From contig NZ_FPJG01000006.1 of NCBI RefSeq assembly GCF_900119165.1, positions 1,302,001 through 1,366,000 on the forward strand: a stretch of DNA of 64,000 nt. The letters are read 5' to 3'. Both the position numbers and the translations under genes were made by a program. Positions 27,344 to 36,526 of the stretch are shown piece by piece (positions within the stretch are counted from its first letter, which is position 1; every line of letters starts with the position of its first letter). A model generated the notes under the pieces. That model searched no databases. It saw only the letters and a list, made by a program, of their open reading frames with translations, and was not told the DNA's origin. Origin of the DNA: Amycolatopsis australiensis (GTDB lineage: Bacteria > Actinomycetota > Actinomycetes > Mycobacteriales > Pseudonocardiaceae).

Positions 27344-28017
27344 GCGCGCGCATCGGCGTCATCACGTTCCCGGGCACGCTCGACGACGGCGACGCGGCCC
27401 GCGCGGTCCGCTACGCCGGCGGCGAAGCGGTGCCGCTGTGGCACGCGGACGAGAACCTGCACGACGTCGACGCGGTCGTCGTCCCGGGCGGCTTCTCCTA
27501 CGGCGACTACCTGCGCGCGGGCGTGATCGCCCGGTTCGCGCCGGTGATGACGCCGGTGATCGAGGCGGCGCGCGCGGGCATGCCGGTGCTCGGCATCTGC
27601 AACGGGTTCCAGATCCTCTGCGAGGCGGGCCTGCTGCCGGGCGCGATGATCCGCAACCAGGGCCTGCACTTCATCTGCCGCGACCAGTGGCTGCGGGTGG
27701 AGAACAACGCGACGGCGTGGACGACGCGGTACGAGCCCGGCGCGGAGATCCTGATCCCGATGAAGAACATCGACGGGTGCTACGTCGCCGAGCAGTCCAC
27801 TTTGGACGAGCTGGAGGCGGAGGGTCGCGTGGTGTTCCGGTACGTCGGCGGCAACCCGAACGGGTCGCGCAACGACATCGCGGGCATCCGCAGCGAGAAC
27901 GGCCGGGTGGTCGGGCTGATGCCGCACCCGGAGCACGCGATCGACGCACTGACCGGCCCCTCGGACGACGGGCTGGGCATGTTCTACAGCGCGGTCGACG
28001 CGCTGGTGAAGGCCTGA
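27340..28017 (+). CDS. purQ: Phosphoribosylformylglycinamidine synthase subunit PurQ
   Basis: A 225-residue class I glutamine amidotransferase that supplies ammonia to PurL. The nucleophilic cysteine is in GICNGFQ, and the histidine-glutamate pair in [21 protein letters not shown] is family-specific. It is translationally coupled to purS. A strong GC-rich hairpin lies 6 bp after its stop. purL is not adjacent: about 4.7 kb of unrelated genes come between. Confidence 0.95.
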   Translation: MSARIGVITFPGTLDDGDAARAVRYAGGEAVPLWHADENLHDVDAVVVPGGFSYGDYLRAGVIARFAPVMTPVIEAARAGMPVLGICNGFQILCEAGLLPGAMIRNQGLHFICRDQWLRVENNATAWTTRYEPGAEILIPMKNIDGCYVAEQSTLDELEAEGRVVFRYVGGNPNGSRNDIAGIRSENGRVVGLMPHPEHAIDALTGPSDDGLGMFYSAVDALVKA

Positions 28018-28023
28018 GGTTCC

Positions 28024-28045
28024 GCGGCCGGGCGCTCCCGGCCGC
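28024..28045 (+). terminator. Hairpin after purQ
   Basis: A perfect 9-bp stem (GCGGCCGGG/CCCGGCCGC) with a CGCT loop, starting 6 bp after the purQ stop. There is no T-run, as is common for actinobacterial terminators. Confidence 0.55.
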
Positions 28046-28337
28046 GAGCCGAGGTCTCAACGCGGGTCGGCTGCCTGATCACGCGTGCAATCGAGCCGTT
28101 GCCACCGCCGCAGCTGGGATGGGCGGTGGCGGGATCGCCGTCAGGTGATCGGTCATCTCCAGCGTGCTCCGGGCTCGCCGGCGCCTCGGCCGGAGCCCGG
28201 AAACAGGGGGAAGCGGGTCCGGCCACGCTGCCGGCCGGAGTCGGTGTCGGCTTCCCGATGACGCGTGTCCATGCGTCCATCCCGGGACTCGGCGCTCGCG
28301 CAACCCCGCTGACGCGTCCAGCCAGCTCACCGTGCGC

Positions 28338-28424
28338 AGGGCGGCCCTCGGCCCCCGGCATCCATTTTACCGACGGCCACCGACAGTTCCGGGGCTGCAG
28401 ACCCAACCTGTCCACAGCCCCGGA
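28338..28424 (-). repeat. Hairpin-plus-promoter repeat, copy 2
   Basis: On the minus strand this repeats copy 1: the same 9-bp stem (arms at 28415-28423 and 28389-28397) with the same 17-base loop length, then TGTCGGTG (28385-28378), 8 bases and TAAAAT (28369-28364). Identity continues on both sides (GGATNCCGGGGGCCGAGGGCC). It is the best match to the PafBC-type promoter in the window. It points into the gene-free space after purQ. Confidence 0.7.
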
Positions 28425-28429
28425 CCACG

Positions 28430-28858
28430 TCAACCCTTGCTCTGGTCGTTCGACAGCCACTTCTCCGGCCGAACCCGCACGAGCACCGAATTCTCACCCA
28501 AGGCGGAGTCGACGTAAGCCGTCGCCTGCTCCGCAGGCCAGTACCGCTCAGCGATCCGCAACGCCTGTTCGCGCGTCGGCGGCTCGTCGTTCGCCACCAC
28601 CGGGCCCTCCACCGTCACGTACTTGTACGGCGGGTTCTCGTCCTGCGCCACCAGGCTCAGGCGCCCGGCCGCGCGGATCGACCTGTCCTTGACCGTGTCG
28701 CGTTCCATCCAGATCAGCAGCTCGCCGCCCGGCGAGTAGTCGTACCAGACCGGGACGGCCAGCGGTGCCCGGTCCGCGCGCTCCACCGCCAGCACCCCCA
28801 CGTGCACCCCGCTCAGGAACTCTTCGCGCTCCGCCGCGGTCATCACGAACGACGACAT
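28430..28858 (-). CDS. PPOX-class (pyridoxamine-phosphate-oxidase-like) flavin/F420-dependent protein
   Basis: A 142-residue split beta-barrel protein. VWYDYSPGGELLIWMERDT and RLSLVAQDENPPYKYVTVEG are the flavin- or F420-contact strands of the PNPOx-like family. Members reduce or oxidise small molecules with F420 or FMN, or bind heme. I chose the ATG at 28858 (MSSFVMT) because GGGGAG lies 4-9 bases upstream. It follows the ABC exporter pair on the same strand 64 bp away and may be cotranscribed. Confidence 0.8.
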   Translation of the reverse strand: MSSFVMTAAEREEFLSGVHVGVLAVERADRAPLAVPVWYDYSPGGELLIWMERDTVKDRSIRAAGRLSLVAQDENPPYKYVTVEGPVVANDEPPTREQALRIAERYWPAEQATAYVDSALGENSVLVRVRPEKWLSNDQSKG

Positions 28859-28922
28859 GTCACTCCCCAGGTAGAAGGCCATTCCTGGGGAGCAACACGT
28901 CGACCGCACCGGACATTCCGGA

Positions 28923-30668
28923 CTACGAAGCCGCCGCCACCAGACGCGCGTACGAGCCGCCCGCCGAAAGCAGCTGATCGTGTGGTCCCAGCTCCGTGAC
29001 CCGGCCGCCCTCGACCACCGCGACCCGGTCGGCCGCCGCCGCCGTGTGCAGCCGGTGGGCGATCGCGATCACCGTCCGCCCCGCCAAAACGCTGTTCAGC
29101 GACCGCTCCAGGTCCCGCGCCGAGCCCGTGTCCAGCAGGGACGTCGCCTCGTCCAGCACCAGCGTGTGCGGGTCCGCCAGCACCACGCGGGCCAGCGCCA
29201 GCTGCTGCGCGATCGCCGCCGGCACCGGGTGCTCGCCCGAGCCCAGCTTCGTGTCGAGGCCGGCCGGCAGCGACGCCACCCAGTCGGACGCCCCCGCCGA
29301 CTCCAGCGCCGCCAGCAGCTCGTCGTCCGTCCAGTCGCCGCCCTCGCGACGCGCCGGGAGCGCCAGGTTCTGCCGCAGCGTCCCGGAGAACACGTGGTGC
29401 TCCTGGGTCAGCAGCAGGACCTCGCCGCGCAGGACGTCGTCGGCGAGCGCGGAGACGTCCTGGCCGCCGATCCGCACCGAGCCCGCCGTCGGCGCCGCGA
29501 TGCCCGCCAGCAGCCGGCCGAGCGTCGACTTGCCCGCGCCCGACGGCCCGACGATCGCCAGCCGCTCGCCACGCGGCACCCGCAGGTCGATGCCGTGCAG
29601 CACCTCGCGGTCGGCCGTGTACGCGAACCGCACGCCGTCGACGTCGATGTCACGCCCGCGCGGCACTTCCGTCACCTTCGGCGCCTCCTCGGTGGCCACC
29701 GACCGGACGCCGAGGATCCGGCGCGCCGCGGCCGCCGCCACCTGCAGGTCCTCCAGCCAGAACAACGCCTCGTTCAGCGGCGCCGCCATCGCCTGCACGT
29801 ACAGCAGCATCGTGGTGATCTCGCCGAGCCCGGCCCAGCCGCGCGTGTACGCGAGCAGCCCGAGCGGCAGCATCACCGCGATCGGCAGCACGTAGCTGAT
29901 CTCCAGCGACGGCAGCCACCGCAGCTGCAGCGCCCGCATCCGGCGCTCGCCGAGGATGCTGCGGTCCAGCGCGTCGTACGCCGCGCCGATCCGCCGCTCG
30001 GTCAGCCCGAGCGCCTCGACCGTGCGCGCGCCCTCCGCCGTCTCGTGGACGCTCGTGGTCAGGTCCGCCCAGCGGTCAAGCATCCACTGCATCACCGACG
30101 GGATCCGCCGCTGGTACCAGACGTTGACGCTGACCAGCAGCGGCAGCGCGATCAGCAGGCCCAGCGCGAGCAGCGGCGACGTGCACACCATCGCGACGAC
30201 GGTGAACACCACGGTCACCGCCGCGATCAGGATCTCCGGCGCCGCGAACCGCGCCGCGTGGTCGATCCGGCCGAGGTCGGTGGTGGCGCGGCTGAGCAGG
30301 TCGCCGGTGCCCGCCGCCTCGACCGTGCCGAGCGGCAGCCGCAGCGCCGTCCCGACGAACTCCTCGCGCGTCTCGGCCAGCACCAGCTCGCCGAACACCG
30401 CACCGCGCATCCGGGCGACCTTCCGCGCCAGTGCCTGCAGCACCAGGATCCCGACGAACGCGGCCGCCAGCACGTCGACACGGCCGGTCGTCGTGCCGGC
30501 CGCGACGTCGTCGACCAGCGTGCCGAGCAGCTGCGGCCCGGCGAGCCCGATCAGCGTCGCCACCGCGAGCGCGCCGAGCAGCAGCCCGAACTCGCGCTTG
30601 TGGCCCATCGCCGTCTTCAGCGCCCAGCGCCGGACGTCCCGCCGGGACGCCGTGGGGAGCCGTTTCAT
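28923..30668 (-). CDS. ABC exporter half-transporter with degenerate signature motif
   Basis: A 581-residue ABC exporter subunit with six membrane helices in residues 25-300 and an ATPase domain after 340. Walker A (GPSGAGKST, 374-382), Walker B with catalytic E507 and the switch histidine H538 are intact. The signature that should read LSGGQ is replaced by GSGEHPVP near 477-483. It therefore needs the partner's signature to form a working ATP site. The ATG at 30668 overlaps the partner's stop by 4 bp. Confidence 0.88.
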   Translation of the reverse strand: MKRLPTASRRDVRRWALKTAMGHKREFGLLLGALAVATLIGLAGPQLLGTLVDDVAAGTTTGRVDVLAAAFVGILVLQALARKVARMRGAVFGELVLAETREEFVGTALRLPLGTVEAAGTGDLLSRATTDLGRIDHAARFAAPEILIAAVTVVFTVVAMVCTSPLLALGLLIALPLLVSVNVWYQRRIPSVMQWMLDRWADLTTSVHETAEGARTVEALGLTERRIGAAYDALDRSILGERRMRALQLRWLPSLEISYVLPIAVMLPLGLLAYTRGWAGLGEITTMLLYVQAMAAPLNEALFWLEDLQVAAAAARRILGVRSVATEEAPKVTEVPRGRDIDVDGVRFAYTADREVLHGIDLRVPRGERLAIVGPSGAGKSTLGRLLAGIAAPTAGSVRIGGQDVSALADDVLRGEVLLLTQEHHVFSGTLRQNLALPARREGGDWTDDELLAALESAGASDWVASLPAGLDTKLGSGEHPVPAAIAQQLALARVVLADPHTLVLDEATSLLDTGSARDLERSLNSVLAGRTVIAIAHRLHTAAAADRVAVVEGGRVTELGPHDQLLSAGGSYARLVAAAS

Positions 30669-32299
30669 ACCGTCACTGCTTTCTTCGTGTAGACCTCGTC
30701 CGCCACATGTGTCCACAAGGGACTCTGGCTGAACACCACCGTCGTCTTGCCGCGCCGCAGCCGCGCGACGCGTTCGGTGATGCGAGCCTCCGTGTGCGCG
30801 TCGACCGCCGAGGTCGGCTCGTCCAGCACCAGGACGTCGGCGCCGGTCGCCAGCGCGCGGGCCAGGTTCAGCCGCTGCCGCTGACCGCCGGACACCTCGC
30901 GGCCGCGCTCGCCGATCACCTCTTCGACGCCGTTCGGCAGCGCCTCGACGATGTCGTCGGCGTCGGCCGCGTACAGCGCTTCGGCGATGCTCACGTCGCT
31001 CGGCCGCGCCGGCGTCAGCTGCTCGCGCAGCACGCCGGAGAACCAGATGTCCTGGTTGTGCGCGTAGACGACCCGCCGCCGCAGCTCCGCGAGCGCGATC
31101 TGGTCCGCCCGCACGCCGCCGACCAGCACCTCTTCGCCCTCGGCCGGGTCGGCGAACCGGGCCAGCCGGTCGGCGACCGCTTCGCCTTCGGCGCCGAAGT
31201 CGACGACCGTCAGCCGTCCGGGCGCGACCCGGACGCCCGACTCGGTGTCGACCAGCTCCAGCGGCCCGTCGGGCAGCGGCACCGGCGTCTCGGGGTCGGC
31301 CAGCTTCGGGCGCAGCGCCAGCAGCGCCACCACCTTGCGCGCGGCGACCAGGCCGGACGTGATCGCGCCGACCGCCTCGGTCGCGGCGGTGACCGGCCAG
31401 ATGAGGAACGCCGAAACGCCGTAGAACGACACGAGCTGCCCGACGCCGATCTCGCCGGCCACGGCCAGCCGCGCCCCGAGCCAGGTGATCACCACGGTGA
31501 CCAGGCCGGGCAGCGCGATCTCGGCCGCGGCCAGCCACGCTTCGGCCTTGCCGACGTCGATGCCGGCCCGCCGCACCCGCTGGCTCGTTTCCCGAAATCG
31601 GGTGAAGAACCGCCGCTCGCCACCGATGCCACGCAGGATCCGCAGGCCGGACACGATGTCGGCGCCGAGCGCGTTGACGTCCCCGCGCTTCTCACGCTGC
31701 TTCGCCTTGCGCTTCTGCAGCGGCGCCAGCAGCGGCCCGATGCCCAGCACCGCGACCGGCACGCCGACCAGCGCGACCACGCCCAGCAACGGCGACGTCG
31801 AGATCAGCCAGACCGCGACCACGACGAACGCCAGCAGCGAGCCGAACGCGCGGCCGGTCATCTCGACGGTGTTGCCGACGTGGTTGACGTCGGTGGTCGA
31901 GATCGCGACGAGGTTGCCGGTGGTCGTCTGCTCACGCAGGGCGGCGCCGATCCGCGTGGTGTGCGCCGACACGGCGCGCTGCGTCGAGCCGGCGCCGTGC
32001 AGCCACAGGCCGTAGTTGAGGAAGTGCAGCCACGTCCCGGTGAGCGTCTGCACCAGCCCGAGCAGGGCAGCGGCGAGCGCCCACCGCCAGACGGCGGCGC
32101 CGTCGTGCGCGCTGACGGCACCGATGCCCTGGCCGATCACCAGCGGCACCAGCGCACCGGGCAGCGCCCAGACGACACCGAGCGCGGCCGCGCCCAGCAC
32201 CGTGCCGAGCCGAGCCCGGAACACGGCGAGCAGGAACCGGCTCGCGCTCGGCCGCGCGGGCAGCCGCAGCGGCGGAAAGGGATATGTGGCGGAAAGCAC
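30665..32299 (-). CDS. ABC exporter half-transporter lacking Walker A and the switch histidine
   Basis: A 544-residue partner of the preceding entry, with six membrane helices in residues 30-315. The ATPase domain has an intact signature (SGGQRQR, 470-476) and Walker B with E494, but the Walker A position reads DFGAEGEAV (367-375) without lysine or glycine-rich loop, and the switch histidine is Q525. The defects complement those of the downstream subunit, so the pair should form one intact and one dead ATP site. Such heterodimers export lipids, peptides or drugs; the cargo is unknown. Confidence 0.88.
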   Translation of the reverse strand: MLSATYPFPPLRLPARPSASRFLLAVFRARLGTVLGAAALGVVWALPGALVPLVIGQGIGAVSAHDGAAVWRWALAAALLGLVQTLTGTWLHFLNYGLWLHGAGSTQRAVSAHTTRIGAALREQTTTGNLVAISTTDVNHVGNTVEMTGRAFGSLLAFVVVAVWLISTSPLLGVVALVGVPVAVLGIGPLLAPLQKRKAKQREKRGDVNALGADIVSGLRILRGIGGERRFFTRFRETSQRVRRAGIDVGKAEAWLAAAEIALPGLVTVVITWLGARLAVAGEIGVGQLVSFYGVSAFLIWPVTAATEAVGAITSGLVAARKVVALLALRPKLADPETPVPLPDGPLELVDTESGVRVAPGRLTVVDFGAEGEAVADRLARFADPAEGEEVLVGGVRADQIALAELRRRVVYAHNQDIWFSGVLREQLTPARPSDVSIAEALYAADADDIVEALPNGVEEVIGERGREVSGGQRQRLNLARALATGADVLVLDEPTSAVDAHTEARITERVARLRRGKTTVVFSQSPLWTHVADEVYTKKAVTV

Positions 32300-32394
32300 G
32301 ATTCCCGACGGTAAGCCGAGGCCGGGACAAAGGCGACCGATTTTCGCCGCGCCGGCGTCCCCACGTGCCCCGAGCCGCTTTGGGGACCCCCGAT

Positions 32395-32455
32395 TTCAAC
32401 GTTACTCGCGAGGACCGACAGTTCCGGGCCCGCGCACCGGAGTTGTCCACAGCGC
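32395..32455 (-). repeat. Hairpin-plus-promoter repeat, copy 3
   Basis: On the minus strand: CTGTGGACAACTCCGGT, then CCCGGAACTGTCGGTC, 8 bases (32405-32412) and TAACGT (32404-32399). The promoter part fits TTGTCRGTG-N8-TANNNT except for the last base of the first box. The stem is less perfect than in copies 1 and 2. It points toward the ABC exporter gene, whose start is about 95 bp downstream, so here it could drive a real gene. Confidence 0.6.
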
Positions 32456-32502
32456 CCCAAGGCGGCCTTGGTTGCGTCTCACGCACCGAAGGCCGCCTTG
32501 GG
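32456..32502. repeat. Long palindromic intergenic element
   Basis: Two 22-base arms (32456-32477 and 32481-32502) that pair at 20 of 22 positions around a 3-base loop. The core is AAGGCGGCCTT/AAGGCCGCC TT. A related half-unit, GCACCGAAGGCCACATTGGGG, recurs at 32568-32588. The structure resembles a REP-like dispersed element rather than a terminator, since both neighbouring genes begin here. Confidence 0.55.
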
Positions 32503-32694
32503 TGCTCCACCCATGCCACCACCGCCGCCCTCAGCGGAGGCGCTTTGCGCCGCAGTGCTGATCCAATGCACCGAAGGCCACATTGGGGCGCTCGGGGCCG
32601 GGCGATGTCGGCTTGCTCACACCCCGCCGAGCGCGGCCCGATTCCGCGGGCCCACCGTCCGGGGCACCCGGGACCGGCACGTATCCTGGCGGCC

Positions 32695-35001
32695 GTGGCG
32701 AACCCTGACACGGACACCGTGACCAGCACCGTTGACACCACCGAGCGCGCCGGGGCGACCCCGGACCACACCCAGCCGTACCGCGAACTCGGCCTCGCCG
32801 ACGACGAGTACGCCCGCATCCGCGAGATCCTCGGCCGCCGGCCCACCGACGCCGAGCTGGCGATGTACTCGGTGATGTGGAGCGAGCACTGCTCGTACAA
32901 GTCGTCGAAGAAGCACCTCCGGTACTTCGGGGAGACCGCCACCGACGAGATGAAGGCCAAGATGCTGGCCGGCATCGGCGAGAACGCAGGCGTCGTCGAC
33001 ATCGGCGAGGGCTGGGCGGTCACCTTCAAGGTGGAGAGCCACAACCACCCGTCCTATGTGGAGCCGTACCAGGGCGCGGCGACCGGCGTCGGCGGCATCG
33101 TCCGCGACATCATGGCCATGGGCGCGCGGCCCCTCGCGGTCGCCGACGCCCTGCGCTTCGGACCGGCCGACGCCCCTGACACCAAGCGCGTGCTGCCCGG
33201 CGTCGTGGCCGGCGTCGGCGGCTACGGCAACTGCCTCGGCCTGCCCAACATCGGCGGCGAGCTCGTGTTCGACCCGTCCTACTCGGGCAACCCGCTGGTC
33301 AACGCCCTGTGCGTCGGCGCGATGCGCGTCGAGGACCTGCACCTGGCGTTCGCGTCCGGCACCGGCAACAAGATCATCCTGTTCGGTGCCCGCACCGGCC
33401 TCGACGGCATCGGCGGCGTCTCCGTCCTGGCAAGTGACACCTTTTCGGGTGACGAATCGGCGTCCGGCCGCAAGAAACTGCCGAGCGTCCAGGTCGGCGA
33501 CCCGTTCACCGAGAAGGTGCTCATCGAGTGCTGCCTCGAGCTGTTCGCGCAGAAGCTCGTCGTCGGCATCCAGGACCTCGGCGGCGCCGGGCTGTCCTGC
33601 GCGACGTCGGAGCTGGCGGCGGCCGGTGACGGCGGCATGCACATCTACCTCGACCGCGTCCCGCTGCGCGCCACCGGGATGACGCCGGCCGAGGTCCTCT
33701 CCAGTGAGTCGCAGGAACGCATGTGCGCGGTCGTCGCGCCGGAGAACGTCGAGGCGTTCATGGCGGTGTGCCGCAAGTGGGACGTCATCGCCACCGACAT
33801 CGGCGAGGTCACCGACGGCGAGCACCTGGTCATCACCTGGCACGGCGAGACGGTCGTCGACGTCCCGGCGCACACGGTGGCCCACCAGGGCCCGGTGTAC
33901 GACCGGCCGATCCAGCGTCCGTCCACTCAGGACGCACTGATCGCGGACACGTCGGCGAAGCTGCCGCGTCCGTCCACTCCGGACGAATTGCGCGCGGACA
34001 TCCTGCGGCTGATTTCGTCGCCGAACCAGGCGTCGAAGGAATGGGTGACGTCGCAGTACGACCGGTACGTGCGCGGCAACAGCGTGCTGGCGCAGCCGTC
34101 CGACTCGGGCATGATCCGGATCGACGAGTCGAGCGGCCGCGGCGTCTCGGTGGCGACGGACTGCAACAGCAAGTTCGTCTACCTGGACCCGTACCGCGGC
34201 GCGCAGCTGGCGCTGGCGGAGGCGTACCGCAACGTGGCGACGGGCGGCGCGACGCCGGTTGCGGTCTCGGACTGCCTCAACTTCGGCGCCCCGACCGACC
34301 CGGGCGTGATGTGGCAGTTCGAGCAGGCGGTGCACGGCCTCGCGGACGGCTGCGTGGAGCTGGGCATCCCGGTGACGGGCGGCAACGTGAGCTTCTTCAA
34401 CCAGACGGGCGACACGGCGATCCTGCCGACGCCGGTGATCGGCGTGCTGGGCGTGATCGACGACGTCACCCGCCGCATCCCGACGGGCATCGGCGCGGAG
34501 GCGGGCGAAACGCTGCTGCTGCTGGGCGAAACGCACGACGAGCTGGACGGCTCGGCCTGGGCCCGCGAGCTGCACGGCCACCTGGGCGGCGTGCCCCCGC
34601 GCGTCGACCTGGCCCGCGAAAAGCTCCTGGCGGAGATCCTGGTGGCGGGTTCCCGCGACGGCATGATCTCGGCCGCGCACGACCTTTCGGACGGCGGCCT
34701 GATCCAGACGCTGGTCGAGACGGTCCTCATCGGACAGTGCGGCGCCCGGGTGTTCCTGGACACCGACCAGGACCCGTTCGTCCAGCTGTTCTCCGAGTCG
34801 GCGGGCCGCGTGCTGGTGGCGGTCCCGCGCACGGAGGAGCTGCGGTTCACGGAGATGTGCACGGCCCGCGGGCTGCCGTGGCGCAAGACGGGCGTGGTGG
34901 ACCCGGAGTCGGGAACGCTGGAGCTGCAGGGCATCACCGAGTTCACGCTCGACGAGCTGCGCGAGGCCTGGGAGAACACGCTCCCGGCCCTGTTCGACTG
35001 A
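32695..35001 (+). CDS. purL: Phosphoribosylformylglycinamidine synthase subunit PurL
   Basis: A 768-residue small-type PurL, which uses ATP and PurQ-derived ammonia to make FGAM. Typical blocks are [43 protein letters not shown] and [16 protein letters not shown] sits 7 bases before the GTG, so transcription probably starts at or next to the start codon (leaderless). The gene is alone, separated from purSQ by an ABC exporter pair. It is followed by a 12-bp inverted repeat. Confidence 0.95.
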   Translation: MANPDTDTVTSTVDTTERAGATPDHTQPYRELGLADDEYARIREILGRRPTDAELAMYSVMWSEHCSYKSSKKHLRYFGETATDEMKAKMLAGIGENAGVVDIGEGWAVTFKVESHNHPSYVEPYQGAATGVGGIVRDIMAMGARPLAVADALRFGPADAPDTKRVLPGVVAGVGGYGNCLGLPNIGGELVFDPSYSGNPLVNALCVGAMRVEDLHLAFASGTGNKIILFGARTGLDGIGGVSVLASDTFSGDESASGRKKLPSVQVGDPFTEKVLIECCLELFAQKLVVGIQDLGGAGLSCATSELAAAGDGGMHIYLDRVPLRATGMTPAEVLSSESQERMCAVVAPENVEAFMAVCRKWDVIATDIGEVTDGEHLVITWHGETVVDVPAHTVAHQGPVYDRPIQRPSTQDALIADTSAKLPRPSTPDELRADILRLISSPNQASKEWVTSQYDRYVRGNSVLAQPSDSGMIRIDESSGRGVSVATDCNSKFVYLDPYRGAQLALAEAYRNVATGGATPVAVSDCLNFGAPTDPGVMWQFEQAVHGLADGCVELGIPVTGGNVSFFNQTGDTAILPTPVIGVLGVIDDVTRRIPTGIGAEAGETLLLLGETHDELDGSAWARELHGHLGGVPPRVDLAREKLLAEILVAGSRDGMISAAHDLSDGGLIQTLVETVLIGQCGARVFLDTDQDPFVQLFSESAGRVLVAVPRTEELRFTEMCTARGLPWRKTGVVDPESGTLELQGITEFTLDELREAWENTLPALFD

Positions 35002-35434
35002 CCCGAACCCCGACCTGTCCACAGCCGGGCCCGAATGTGGACAGGTCAGGGCTTCGCGGGCAATTTCGCGGGTTTCGTCGCACCCCGCCGATAGACTGGA
35101 ACCGGGGACGCCCCCCAGGGAAGGGCGGGGGCTGCTCATGTGCGGCTACAGCCGGGGCGAAACGATCGTGGCGCAGCCGCATCCACCGCTATCCCGCGAC
35201 ACCTGGTCCACGACCAGCTCGCTGACCGTGGACCAGGGCCGCCGGGCAGCGGCCATCTCGCGCGCGGAGTGCACGGGCCGTTCGCCGGCCTCATGCGGTG
35301 CGTAGTTGATCTCGGCCGGTCGGAAACCGGACCGGCAGGGGGTTGCTCGGCCCGCCTCGGTGACGACTCGCGGCTCCAATCCCCCGCGCTCACGGCAGCG
35401 CAAAGCACGCCGCTCAGCCGACCGTCGCGCGACC
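35002..35434. other. Long intergenic region after purL
   Basis: It holds a hairpin with degenerate repeat copy 4 (35012-35110) and then about 320 bp in which I find no gene I can name. A minus-strand frame of 85 codons (35146-35403) ends in GGCGCATIVSPRL; it has moderately GC-rich third positions but no upstream ribosome site that I would trust. Confidence 0.45.
35012..35110 (+). repeat. Hairpin-plus-promoter repeat, degenerate copy 4
   Basis: A perfect 12-bp inverted repeat, GACCTGTCCACA (35012-35023) and TGTGGACAGGTC (35036-35047), 10 bp after the purL stop, followed by TTTCGTCGCAC, 8 bases and TAGACT (35092-35097), then GGAACCGGGG. The hairpin could end purL transcription. The promoter box keeps only the GTCG core, so it may be inactive. 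Confidence 0.5.
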
Positions 35435-36526
35435 TCACCCCGCCTTGGCGATGATCCTCAGCTCCCCATCCCGCAGCTCTTCCAACACCCAGCTCTCCGG
35501 CAACTGCACATCCTTCTCCGCCCGAACCCGCGTGTTGTACAACGCGGGCGGCGACGCAAGCGACGCGAACCGCAGGTCGGTCTGGCCCCCGAATCGGGTT
35601 CGGTTCAAATCGATCGACCCCGCCACCACGACCCCGTGAAACACCGCGTCGCCCGCGAACGTGGCGTTCTTGAACGTCGTCTGGCCGGCGAACGTCGTCT
35701 CCGTGAAGTCCACCAGCTCGGCGAACCGGGTTCCGCTGAACCACGCGAGACTCTCGAAAACCGCCCCGCGGCACCGGAAGTGGCCCCCCAGCCGGCCCGG
35801 TCCCGTACCCGCTCCCGTCAGGTAGACCCTGCCCGTGAAGCGGGAGCCGCTCAGGTTCGTGCTGCTGTGCAAGGCCGCGTACCTCAGCAGCATGCCGCCC
35901 ACCTTGCACCCCGACAGGTCGAGGTATTCGACGACCGCGCCCGTCAGGTCCAGGTCGTAGCCGGGAGCGCCGGCTTCGCCCGCCGGTGGCAGCAGCTCAC
36001 GGATCAGCCGCTGGGCCGTCAGCCGGACCTGCAGTTCGCGCTCTTCCTCGGGCGGACCGATCAAGGCGTCGCGGTCGAGGCCCGGCTTGTACCGCGGGTG
36101 GTCGAACGGCCGCCGCAGGTACGAGCACAGCACGTCCAGCACCGTCTGCGTGTACTCCGGCCGGCTCCGCGCCAAGCCCGCCAACGCGTGCAGCGCCCCC
36201 ACCCGCACCTGGTCGGCGTCGTGCCCCAGCAGCTCCACGGCCTTGGCGAACCGCTCGTCCGCCACCCGCTCGCGATCCTGCTCCGCGCGCTGCGACTCCA
36301 GCTCGTGGCGGCGTCGCTCGATGTCCTGGCGGCGCTCCTCGACGCGTCGGCGCCGGTCGTTCAGCCACAACGCGTACAGCGCCACGATCGCGCCGCCGGC
36401 GAGGCCGCCCGTCTTCAGTGCGTCGCTGCGGCTCGTGGCCGGGTCGGCCAGCAGCCAGCCGCCCACCGCCACCAGCAGCAGCGACGCCGCGAACGTCCAC
36501 GCCAGCGGCGATCGCCACACCCTCAC
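35435..36526 (-). CDS. Membrane-anchored pentapeptide-repeat protein
   Basis: A 363-residue protein. Two membrane helices lie at about residues 8-27 and 36-54, followed by a strongly charged R/E/Q-rich stretch (residues 56-95, likely coiled coil), a short helical region, and from about 190 a run of pentapeptide repeats (DLTGA, YLDLSG, NLSGSRF, VDFTETTFAGQTTFKNATFAG). These fold into a right-handed beta-helix. Proteins of this make-up are common in actinobacteria and mostly uncharacterised. GTG start overlaps the preceding stop by 4 bp. Confidence 0.75.
   Translation of the reverse strand: MRVWRSPLAWTFAASLLLVAVGGWLLADPATSRSDALKTGGLAGGAIVALYALWLNDRRRRVEERRQDIERRRHELESQRAEQDRERVADERFAKAVELLGHDADQVRVGALHALAGLARSRPEYTQTVLDVLCSYLRRPFDHPRYKPGLDRDALIGPPEEERELQVRLTAQRLIRELLPPAGEAGAPGYDLDLTGAVVEYLDLSGCKVGGMLLRYAALHSSTNLSGSRFTGRVYLTGAGTGPGRLGGHFRCRGAVFESLAWFSGTRFAELVDFTETTFAGQTTFKNATFAGDAVFHGVVVAGSIDLNRTRFGGQTDLRFASLASPPALYNTRVRAEKDVQLPESWVLEELRDGELRIIAKAG

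Larger units (their letters stand above)
28018..28429. other. Long intergenic region after purQ
   Basis: No convincing gene. It holds a hairpin after purQ (28024-28045), an imperfect 22-bp direct repeat (28066-28087 and 28246-28267, 19 of 22 bases alike, 180 bp apart) and the second hairpin-promoter repeat, which points leftward into this space. Minus-strand frames of 83 and about 98 codons exist but show no protein family I know. Confidence 0.5.
32300..32694. other. Intergenic region upstream of purL
   Basis: Both flanking genes start here, reading outward. The stretch holds hairpin-promoter repeat copy 3 (minus strand), a long inverted repeat at 32456-32502, a third copy of its half-unit at 32567-32588 and, at its right end, a -10-like TATCCT just before purL. 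I see no open frame with a credible protein. Confidence 0.5.

Noticed and set aside
27984..28460. 158-codon minus-strand frame after purQ
   Set aside because: It overlaps the purQ 3' end and the PPOX gene boundary, contains the repeat sequence itself and has no recognisable protein features.
28430..31538. Long reading of the ABC exporter frame starting upstream at 31538
   Set aside because: The extra 290 residues overlap the partner ABC gene and are arginine/glycine-rich nonsense. The ATG at 30668, with a 4-bp overlap, is the natural start.
32617..35139. 840-codon minus-strand open frame
   Set aside because: Antisense to purL, with R/H/V/D-rich shadow composition and no domain.
35285..35390. 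tRNA-like stretch
   Set aside because: Several short complementary arms suggested a cloverleaf, but there is no GGTTCRANYCC T-arm sequence and no valid anticodon stem.
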